In this document: positions 34,381 to 40,290 of the stretch, piece by piece | How positions within the stretch are numbered: position 1 is the stretch's first letter | Layout: the number at the start of each line of letters is the position of its first letter | Assembly (NCBI GenBank): GCA_902584685.1 | Contig: CACIAP010000008.1 | Location: forward strand, 1-40,290 | Length of the DNA: 40,290 bases | Reading direction: 5' to 3' | Source of the DNA: an uncultured Pelagibacteraceae bacterium | GTDB lineage: Bacteria; Pseudomonadota; Alphaproteobacteria; Pelagibacterales; Pelagibacteraceae | Program-made: the position numbers and the translations under genes | Notes under the pieces: generated by a model | The model's database searches: none | Told to the model about the DNA's origin: nothing | Seen by the model: only the letters and a program-made list of their open reading frames with translations

Positions 34381-34797
34381 TTAATCGATTACGACAAGAG
34401 TCTGCCCATATTCAACGGGCTGACCATCTTCAACATTTATGCTCTTGACAACACCATCTTTTGGAGACGGAACATGATTCATTGTCTTCATAGCTTCAAC
34501 TATCATAACAGTGTCACCTTTTTTAATTTTTTTTCCAGTTTCAATAAATTTTTTTGCTCCAGGCTCGGGTGCTAAATAAGCTGTCCCAATAATAGGTGAT
34601 TTGATTTCAGTTCCAGATACAGGTTCTGTTTTTCTATTATTTTTTTCAATTGTAATTTCTGGCGTTATATTTTGACTTACTTTAGTTTGTCTAGACACTT
34701 TTATTTTTGTGTCTTTTTCAGAATATTCAAGCTCAGTAAGTTTAAATTCCTCCAAGTTATCAACTAGCTCTTTAATTAATTTTTTATTAATTTTCAT
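34381..34797 (-). CDS. accB: Biotin carboxyl carrier protein
   Basis: A 138-residue carrier. The C-terminal biotinyl domain has the modified Lys104 in Glu-Ala-Met-Lys-Thr-Met-Asn, preceded by a linker that is less Pro/Ala-rich than in many species. It overlaps aroQ by 4 bp and precedes accC, giving aroQ-accB-accC, a common order in Proteobacteria. It supplies malonyl-CoA for the fabD step encoded in this window. Confidence 0.98.
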   Translation of the reverse strand: MKINKKLIKELVDNLEEFKLTELEYSEKDTKIKVSRQTKVSQNITPEITIEKNNRKTEPVSGTEIKSPIIGTAYLAPEPGAKKFIETGKKIKKGDTVMIVEAMKTMNHVPSPKDGVVKSINVEDGQPVEYGQTLVVID

Positions 34798-35234
34798 TTT
34801 TTTAAGATTTTATGCATTGCTATTATGGCTAAAATATATCCTTCGCTCCCAAGACCAAAAATTCCGCCATTTACAACATCACTTATCAGTGATTTTTGTC
34901 TAAATTCCTCTCTTTTGTAAATATTAGATATATGAACTTCTATTTTCTTTTTTTTGAATATTTCCAATGCATCTCTAATAGCTACAGAGGTATGAGTGAA
35001 TGCCGCAGCATTTATTATAATCCCATCAAATTTTTCATTTGCTGATTGTATTATAGAAACAATCTCACCTTCTACATTTGATTGGATAAATTCAATTTTT
35101 AAATTAAGATCTTTACACTTTTCTTCACACTTTTTTTTTAGTTCTTCATAAGTTATGGAACCATATTGTGATTGTTCTCTTTGACCTAATAGATTAAGAT
35201 TTGGGCCGTTAAGAAAAAGTATATTTAAACTCAT
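34794..35234 (-). CDS. aroQ: 3-dehydroquinate dehydratase, type II
   Basis: The third shikimate-pathway step. It has 146 residues. The N-terminus has Asn-Gly-Pro-Asn-Leu-Asn-Leu-Leu-Gly with Arg19 and Tyr24 as likely catalytic residues; His81 and His101 (Glu-Val-His-Ile-Ser-Asn) complete the site. It is divergent to thiS with only 12 bp between the start codons, so its promoter must lie within thiS or the message is leaderless. Confidence 0.97.
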   Translation of the reverse strand: MSLNILFLNGPNLNLLGQREQSQYGSITYEELKKKCEEKCKDLNLKIEFIQSNVEGEIVSIIQSANEKFDGIIINAAAFTHTSVAIRDALEIFKKKKIEVHISNIYKREEFRQKSLISDVVNGGIFGLGSEGYILAIIAMHKILKK

Positions 35235-35246
35235 AAGTTATACATA

Positions 35247-35465
35247 ATGAAAAAAACCAAAAAAATCAAAATTATTTTGAATGGAAAGTCGAGATCCTTA
35301 CAAAAGTCAACATCAGTTTATGATCTAATGAGGTCTTTGAAATTATCTACAGATAAAGTCGCCATTGAATTGAATAAAGAAATAATAAATAAGAAAACAA
35401 TAAAAAATTTATATTTAAAGAATAAAGATAAAATTGAAATAGTCCATTTTATTGGAGGAGGTTAA
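35247..35465 (+). CDS. thiS: Sulfur carrier protein ThiS
   Basis: A 72-residue ubiquitin-fold protein that carries sulfur as a C-terminal thiocarboxylate for the thiazole of thiamine. It ends in Gly-Gly-Gly, so the required Gly-Gly terminus is exposed without processing. The last base of its TAA is the first base of the thiG ATG. There is no room for a TPP riboswitch in the 12-bp gap to aroQ. Confidence 0.95.
   Translation: MKKTKKIKIILNGKSRSLQKSTSVYDLMRSLKLSTDKVAIELNKEIINKKTIKNLYLKNKDKIEIVHFIGGG
35454..35461 (+). promoter_or_regulatory. thiG ribosome binding site built from the thiS glycine codons
   Basis: GGAGGAGG, the end of the Gly-Gly-Gly codons of thiS, lies three to six bases before the thiG ATG at 35465. 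It is a very strong Shine-Dalgarno match for this AT-rich window. Confidence 0.75.
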
Positions 35466-36235
35466 TGAAGGATTTATTTAAAATTGCTAATAAAAAATTC
35501 AAGTCTAGGTTAATTGTAGGTACTGGAAAATATAAAAGTTTTTCAGAGTGTGCTAAAGCAATTAAATATTCAGGTGCTGAAATAGTTACCGTAGCAGTCA
35601 GGAGAGTAAATATAATAGATAAAAAGAAACCTTTGTTGATGGATTATATCAACCCAAAAAAAATAACTTATCTTCCTAACACTGCTGGATGTTTCACCTC
35701 AGAAGATGCACTTAGAACTTTACGATTAGCAAGAGAGATAGGTGGTTGGAAATTAGTAAAACTTGAAGTTCTAGGAGATAAAAAAAATTTATTTCCAGAT
35801 ATGATTGAAACATTAAGATCAACTGAAATTTTATCAAAAGAGGGGTTTAAAGTAATGGTATACTGTAGTGACGATCCATTAATGGCAAAACGTTTAGAAG
35901 ATGCAGGTGCAGTTGCTATTATGCCCTTAGCTGCTCCAATTGGATCTGGTTTAGGAATTCAAAATTATACAAATATAAAAATAATTAGAAAACAAACTAA
36001 GTTACCAGTTATAATTGATGCTGGTATTGGTCAAGCTTCAGATGCAGTCATTGCTATGGAGCTAGGATGTGACGGGGTTTTAATCAATACAGCAATAGCT
36101 AAGGCAAAGAAACCATTTGAAATGGCTCAAGCCATGAAGTTTGCTGTAATATCAGGAAGAAAATCTTTTATTTCAGGTAGAATTTCAAAAACTTTATACG
36201 GATCTGCTTCAACAACAAACAGGGGTATTATCTAG
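35465..36235 (+). CDS. thiG: Thiazole synthase ThiG
   Basis: It forms the thiazole phosphate of thiamine from deoxyxylulose phosphate, a glycine-derived imine and the ThiS thiocarboxylate. It has 256 residues in a TIM barrel. The Schiff-base lysine is Lys99 in Val-Lys-Leu-Glu-Val-Leu-Gly-Asp. Further marks are Leu-Pro-Asn-Thr-Ala-Gly-Cys, [10 protein letters not shown] and Ile-Asp-Ala-Gly-Ile-Gly. It is coupled to thiS and converges on the RNase E gene with an 8-bp overlap. No thiC is in the window, which would fit the reported dependence of cultured SAR11 on an external pyrimidine precursor. Confidence 0.97.
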   Translation: MKDLFKIANKKFKSRLIVGTGKYKSFSECAKAIKYSGAEIVTVAVRRVNIIDKKKPLLMDYINPKKITYLPNTAGCFTSEDALRTLRLAREIGGWKLVKLEVLGDKKNLFPDMIETLRSTEILSKEGFKVMVYCSDDPLMAKRLEDAGAVAIMPLAAPIGSGLGIQNYTNIKIIRKQTKLPVIIDAGIGQASDAVIAMELGCDGVLINTAIAKAKKPFEMAQAMKFAVISGRKSFISGRISKTLYGSASTTNRGII

Positions 36236-37997
36236 GTCTCCTACTTTTATTTTTTTTAAAGTACTTTTTCTTTTTAAAGTTTTTTGCCTTATACTTTGGT
36301 TTCCCCCTAGGGTTTTTTTCTATTTTTTTCTCAATTATTATTTTCTTTAATTCAACTGAGTTAACCAGTTCTTCTAAAACTTTTTTACTTTTGTTCATAA
36401 ATCCAATTTTGTATTCGGGAACTAATAGAGATAAATCAGCATCAAAAGTAATTTTAATTTTATTTTTCTTCTCAATATAAATAATATCTTCTTTAAAATT
36501 TTCATTTAAGAAATTTTTAATTTTTTCGGGTATAGTAATCTTCACCAACTTCGCCTTATTTTTGACGGCGTTTATCTCGACAATCTTAATAACCTTTTGG
36601 GCAAACGACTCATTAGTTAGGGAGATATTCCATTGAACACTACTCTCTCTTAATCTTTGACGAGACATTTCAAGCAAACCAAAGCTACTAATTCTCCCAA
36701 TTTGAATTCTTGCTCTATCTTTTCTACATCTTTCTTTAAGTCGTCTTTCAACTTGCCTTCTGTTACCAAAGCTCATCATATCTATAAAGTCGATAATAAT
36801 GAGTCCCGAAAGATCTCTTATTTTTATTTGTCTTGCGATTTCCTCTGCTGCTTCCAAATTTGTATCTAAAGCTGTACTTTCGACATTTTTTTGTTTAATT
36901 GATCTTCCGGAGTTAACATCTATTGAAACCAAAGCCTCTGTAGGGTTGATAACCAAATACCCTCCTGAGGATAATTTTACTTGTGTATCATAAATATCGT
37001 TCAGTTTATTCTCAATGTTTTCTTTTATGAAAAGGGGAACTTTATCTCTATATTTCTTAATTTTTTTGACATGACTGGGCATCAAAATTTTCATAAAGTT
37101 TTTTGCTTTTTGATATCCTTCATTACCATCCACTATTATATTTTGAGTTTCATCGTCATAAATATCTCTTAAAGTTCTCTTTATAATATCACTTTCCTGG
37201 TGAATTAATTTTGGTGCAATTGCGTTCATTGCATTTTCTTTAATTGTTTCCCAGGATTTAATTAAACTTTGAAGATCGTAATTAATTTCATTTTTACTTT
37301 TATTTGAGCCAGCGGTTCTTACAATTAATCCCATTTCTTTTGGAATAATTATTTCATTTAGAATTGATCTTATTTTTTTTCTTTCACCTGAATTAAAAAT
37401 TTTTCTTGAAATACCACCACCTTTTGGTGTGTTTGGCATTAAAACTATATATTTACCTGCAATGGATATAAAAGTTGTAAGCGCAGCCCCTTTTAAGCCT
37501 CTCTCATCTTTTAACACTTGAACTAAAATAACTTGATTTGGTTTTATTACTTCTTGAATTTTATATCTTTTAGAAGGAGATTTACTTTGTTTAAAATGTC
37601 CACCGTTTTGATTTTCTAATTCTGGCTTTTTCTCAACAACCTCATTATCGTTTTTATCATTGTCAACTTCTGACTCTTCCTTCTCACTTTGTTTAGCTAA
37701 TTCTTCTCTTACCTGTTTTTCCTCTTCTTTTATTTTTTCTAAATCGCTTGAGGGAATTTGGTAATAATCGGATTGAATATCATTAAATGATAAAAATCCA
37801 TGTCTCTCTCTACCAAAATCAACAAAAGCAGCTTGGAGTGATGGTTCAATTCTGCTAACTTTACCTAAATAAATATTGTTTTTTATGAGAGTATTTTTTA
37901 TACCTTCATATTCATAGTCTTCAATATTTCCGTTTTCTTTAAGAACAACGCGTGTTTCATCCGGATGCGAAGCATCAATGTATAAATTCTTTTCCAT
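36228..37997 (-). CDS. rne: Ribonuclease E/G
   Basis: An endoribonuclease for mRNA decay and rRNA/tRNA maturation. The ATG at 37997 gives 589 residues and the usual N-terminus ([14 protein letters not shown]); the frame runs on to 38060. The S1 domain contains a charged insert (about 75-135) as in other alphaproteobacteria. Catalytic aspartates lie in Val-Ser-Ile-Asp-Val-Asn-Ser and Ile-Ile-Ile-Asp-Phe-Ile-Asp. After Glu-Met-Ser-Arg-Gln-Arg-Leu, where relatives have a Cys-Pro-x-Cys zinc link, none is present; the protein has one cysteine in all. The C-terminus is a short Lys/Arg tail, not a degradosome scaffold. It is divergent to mrcA over 81 bp. Confidence 0.93.
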   Translation of the reverse strand: MEKNLYIDASHPDETRVVLKENGNIEDYEYEGIKNTLIKNNIYLGKVSRIEPSLQAAFVDFGRERHGFLSFNDIQSDYYQIPSSDLEKIKEEEKQVREELAKQSEKEESEVDNDKNDNEVVEKKPELENQNGGHFKQSKSPSKRYKIQEVIKPNQVILVQVLKDERGLKGAALTTFISIAGKYIVLMPNTPKGGGISRKIFNSGERKKIRSILNEIIIPKEMGLIVRTAGSNKSKNEINYDLQSLIKSWETIKENAMNAIAPKLIHQESDIIKRTLRDIYDDETQNIIVDGNEGYQKAKNFMKILMPSHVKKIKKYRDKVPLFIKENIENKLNDIYDTQVKLSSGGYLVINPTEALVSIDVNSGRSIKQKNVESTALDTNLEAAEEIARQIKIRDLSGLIIIDFIDMMSFGNRRQVERRLKERCRKDRARIQIGRISSFGLLEMSRQRLRESSVQWNISLTNESFAQKVIKIVEINAVKNKAKLVKITIPEKIKNFLNENFKEDIIYIEKKNKIKITFDADLSLLVPEYKIGFMNKSKKVLEELVNSVELKKIIIEKKIEKNPRGKPKYKAKNFKKKKYFKKNKSRRPR

Positions 37998-38078
37998 AAT
38001 ATTAGAGTTAAATTTTTCATTTTTTTTTAAATTCTGATGCCTTATCTTTAACAAATTCATGAATTAAATGAAACTAAA
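37998..38078. other. Divergent rne/mrcA intergenic region
   Basis: These 81 bp must carry the promoters of both genes. On the minus strand a TTGTTA and a TTTAAA stand 17 bp apart as a weak candidate for rne. Nothing clear is seen for mrcA. No amidase gene or remnant lies here. Confidence 0.4.
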
Positions 38079-40290
38079 ATGAGTAAGTATTTTAAAAAAA
38101 CATTAATAATTTTTGCATCATCAATTTTACTATTTTTGATTGTAGTAGTTTCAATATTGTGGGGTTTTTCCAATGATTTACCCGATTATAAGTTTTTAAA
38201 AAATTATAAGGCACCTGTTTCTAGTAAAGTTTACTCAGGGGATGGTGATTTAATTCAAGATTTTTCATCAGAGAAAAGAATTTTTATTCCTTATAATTCA
38301 ATTCCACCTAAAGTTATAAATGCGTTTCTATCAGCGGAAGATAAGAATTTCTTCGATCATCCTGGTGTCGATGCAAAAGGAGTTTTAAGAGCTGTAATAA
38401 AGAATTTTTCAAATATAATAAATTCAAGAAGATTAGAAGGCGCCTCAACAATTACGCAGCAAGTAGCAAAGAATTTTTTATTATCTAATGAAGTAAGTTT
38501 AAATAGGAAATTAAAAGAAGCAATTTTAGCATTTAGAATAGAAAGAATTTTGAGCAAAGAGAGAATTCTTGAACTTTATTTAAATCAAATTTATTTAGGT
38601 CAAGGAACTTATGGCATTGCCTCAGCAAGCTTGGAGTATTTTGATAAATCTGTGGATGAGCTTAAATATGTGGAAGCCGCTTTACTAGCTGCTCTACCAA
38701 AGGCACCAAGTAGATACAATCCTTATAAAAACGAAAAACTTGCTAAATTTAGAAGAGATTTAGTTTTAAAGAATTTATTTGATAATAATTATATAGACAA
38801 AAAAAAGTATGAAGATTTAAAAAATTTAAAGATAAAACTTAAAAAAAGAGAAAAAGTTTTTTTAGAAGACTCCAGATATTATGTTGAAGAAATACGAAAA
38901 AATACAATTAAACAGTTAGGCTATGATAAAGTTTATAAAGAGGGATTAAATATTAAAACTCCTCTTAATCTGGAACTTCAAAAAATAGCAACAAATTCAT
39001 TACGTGAGGGGATAGAAAAATACGATAGAAGAAAAGGATGGAGGGGACCAATTCAAAACATAGATCTAGGTATAAAAGATTGGCCTAGCAAGATAAAATT
39101 AAAAAAATTGGAAAAAACTCTAAATTGGAAAATTGCAAGAGTAACAAAAATTGGTATTGCAAATTTTGAAATAGAAACTTCAAATGGCGATATAGGTTAT
39201 GTTACAAATGAAAATATTAAGTGGACAAGAAAAACAAATATCTCTTTTAAAGAAGGGGATATTATTTATGTAAAAAAAAAAGAGGGATCTAATGAGTACG
39301 TTTTAAAACAGCTTCCTAATGCAAATGGAGCAATTGTTGTTATGGATCCATATAATGGTAGAGTTTTAGCTTTAAGTGGTGGTTTTAGTTTTAATCAAAG
39401 TGAATTTAATAGAGCAACTCAAGCACAAAGACAGCCAGGATCTGCATTCAAACCTTTTGTTTATGCAGCTGCTTTAGAAAATGGTTACTCTCCTTCAACA
39501 TTAGTTTTAGATGCACCATTAGTGTTAGAACAAGGAACAGATTTAAAAATGTGGAAACCTGAAAATTATGGTAAAAAATTTTATGGACCATCCACATTGA
39601 GGATGGGTCTTGAAAAATCAAGAAATCTGATGACAGTGAGAATTTCACAGGATTTGGGTTTAAAAAAGATAACTAAAATTTCCAAAGAGCTAGGTATATA
39701 TGAAAATCCAGATGAACTACTTTCGATTTCTTTGGGGTCTGCAGAGACCACATTGCTTAAATTAACAAGTGCATACTGTTCATTTGTAAACGGAGGAAAA
39801 TTAATTGAACCAAAACTCATTGATAGAATTCAGGATAGTGAAGGAAACACAATATTTAAAACTGAAGTAAGAAAATGTAGAAATTGTGAGGATGTCTCTA
39901 TACAAAGCAACGATGTTCCTGAAATTAAAGATGACTCCAAACAAATCTTCTCACCCCAGACTGCTTATCAAATTACTTCAATTTTAGAGGGAGCAACTAA
40001 AACCGGTACAGCAAAAAAATTAAGAGATCTAAAAATGGATCTTGCTGGAAAAACTGGCACAACAAATAAGAATACAGACACTTGGTTTGTTGGTTTTACC
40101 TCGGATTTAGTAATAGGAGTTTATGTTGGTTATGATGAACCAAAATCACTTGGTAAATTTGAAACTGGAGCTAAAACAGCAATGCCAATATTTAAAAGTT
40201 TTATTCAGTCAGCTTTAAAAAAAGAAAATACTAGACCATTTAAAGTACCTGAAAATATTACTATGATGGTTGTTGATTCTAAAACTGGAA
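38079..40290 (+). CDS. mrcA: Penicillin-binding protein 1A, 3' end outside window
   Basis: A bifunctional peptidoglycan synthase; 737 codons are present and the frame is open at the window edge. It starts with ATG at 38079, followed by one membrane anchor (about residues 9-29). The glycosyltransferase domain has the likely catalytic Glu87 in Ser-Ala-Glu-Asp-Lys-Asn-Phe-Phe and the Glu-Gly-Ala-Ser-Thr-Ile-Thr-Gln-Gln motif. The OB-like linker comes next. The transpeptidase domain has the nucleophile Ser455 (Ser-Ala-Phe-Lys), Ser514-Arg-Asn and Lys658-Thr-Gly. All three penicillin-binding motifs are intact, so it should be active in the periplasm. Confidence 0.96.
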   Translation, partial: MSKYFKKTLIIFASSILLFLIVVVSILWGFSNDLPDYKFLKNYKAPVSSKVYSGDGDLIQDFSSEKRIFIPYNSIPPKVINAFLSAEDKNFFDHPGVDAKGVLRAVIKNFSNIINSRRLEGASTITQQVAKNFLLSNEVSLNRKLKEAILAFRIERILSKERILELYLNQIYLGQGTYGIASASLEYFDKSVDELKYVEAALLAALPKAPSRYNPYKNEKLAKFRRDLVLKNLFDNNYIDKKKYEDLKNLKIKLKKREKVFLEDSRYYVEEIRKNTIKQLGYDKVYKEGLNIKTPLNLELQKIATNSLREGIEKYDRRKGWRGPIQNIDLGIKDWPSKIKLKKLEKTLNWKIARVTKIGIANFEIETSNGDIGYVTNENIKWTRKTNISFKEGDIIYVKKKEGSNEYVLKQLPNANGAIVVMDPYNGRVLALSGGFSFNQSEFNRATQAQRQPGSAFKPFVYAAALENGYSPSTLVLDAPLVLEQGTDLKMWKPENYGKKFYGPSTLRMGLEKSRNLMTVRISQDLGLKKITKISKELGIYENPDELLSISLGSAETTLLKLTSAYCSFVNGGKLIEPKLIDRIQDSEGNTIFKTEVRKCRNCEDVSIQSNDVPEIKDDSKQIFSPQTAYQITSILEGATKTGTAKKLRDLKMDLAGKTGTTNKNTDTWFVGFTSDLVIGVYVGYDEPKSLGKFETGAKTAMPIFKSFIQSALKKENTRPFKVPENITMMVVDSKTG

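Noticed and set aside
35235-35246. TPP riboswitch upstream of thiS
   Set aside because: Only 12 bp are available before the divergent aroQ start, far too short for the aptamer.
37998-38060. Longer rne start at 38060
   Set aside because: The ATG at 37997 gives the standard RNase E/G start; the extension is low-complexity and fills the divergent promoter gap.
1-40290. CRISPR arrays, tRNA/rRNA genes, insertion sequences, prophage or toxin-antitoxin genes
   Set aside because: No regularly spaced repeats, no cloverleaf-like or rRNA sequence, no transposase or phage-like proteins; almost every base is covered by a recognisable gene.

Overview
The window looks like a piece of a streamlined alphaproteobacterial chromosome, most probably SAR11 (Pelagibacterales, Candidatus Pelagibacter or a close relative). 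The DNA is very AT-rich, with Lys/Asn/Ile-rich proteins. Genes abut or overlap almost everywhere. Gene order is alphaproteobacterial: rpsF-rpsR-rplI-dnaB, cvpA-purF, lptF-lptG-lptD-surA-pdxA-rsmA, NDUFA12-DUF2155, aroQ-accB-accC, purN-purM with hdaA, and rne beside mrcA. The lineage call is an inference from composition and synteny. I found no tRNA, rRNA, CRISPR array, insertion sequence or prophage, and no gene-free stretch longer than about 115 bases.

Layout. (1) 1-1622 (+): the 3' part of a DMT permease, then a glycine-amidinotransferase-like enzyme. (2) 1623-14426 (-): a 13-gene run in transcription order rpsF, rpsR, rplI, dnaB, an MMPL/RND transporter, cvpA, purF, an HD-domain protein, gshA, gshB, a second DMT permease, an MFS permease and a coiled-coil protein. 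(3) 14505-17091 (+): fabD, fabG, acpP, gmk. (4) 17080-24336 (-): the LPS-export and outer-membrane biogenesis operon lptF, lptG, lptD, surA, then pdxA and rsmA. (5) 24393-26256 (+): pepA, ndk. (6) 26246-27842 (-): purM, purN. (7) 27851-31376 (+): a DUF2066-like membrane-anchored protein, hdaA, aspS. (8) 31377-32207 (-): a stand-alone relative of the C-terminal domain of B12-dependent ribonucleotide reductase. (9) 32321-33044 (+): NDUFA12-like and DUF2155-like proteins. (10) 33041-35234 (-): aroQ, accB, accC. (11) 35247-36235 (+): thiS, thiG. (12) 36228-37997 (-): RNase E/G. (13) 38079-end (+): mrcA (PBP1a), cut by the window edge.

How the genes work together. Most are housekeeping genes: fatty-acid synthesis (accB/accC, fabD/fabG/acpP), purine synthesis (purF, purM, purN, with gmk and ndk), envelope assembly (lptD/F/G, surA, mrcA), replication and its control (dnaB, hdaA), translation (rpsF, rpsR, rplI, aspS, rsmA) and cofactors (pdxA, thiS, thiG, gshA, gshB). 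The accessory part is 1-7457: permeases, an amidinotransferase, glutathione synthesis, an HD enzyme and a heptad-repeat protein.

The most notable observations are an RNase E/G that lacks both the zinc-link cysteines and a C-terminal scaffold; an orphan NrdJ-C-terminal-like protein without its redox cysteines; an HD-domain enzyme next to gshA-gshB whose metal-ligand pattern could also fit HD-type oxygenases; a coiled-coil protein with an unbroken 12-step Leu/Gln heptad ladder; and several places where a conserved alphaproteobacterial cluster has lost genes cleanly (acpP|gmk, dnaB|cvpA, DUF2155|accC, rne|mrcA, pepA|ndk). I did not find an obviously new multi-gene defence or mobile system.
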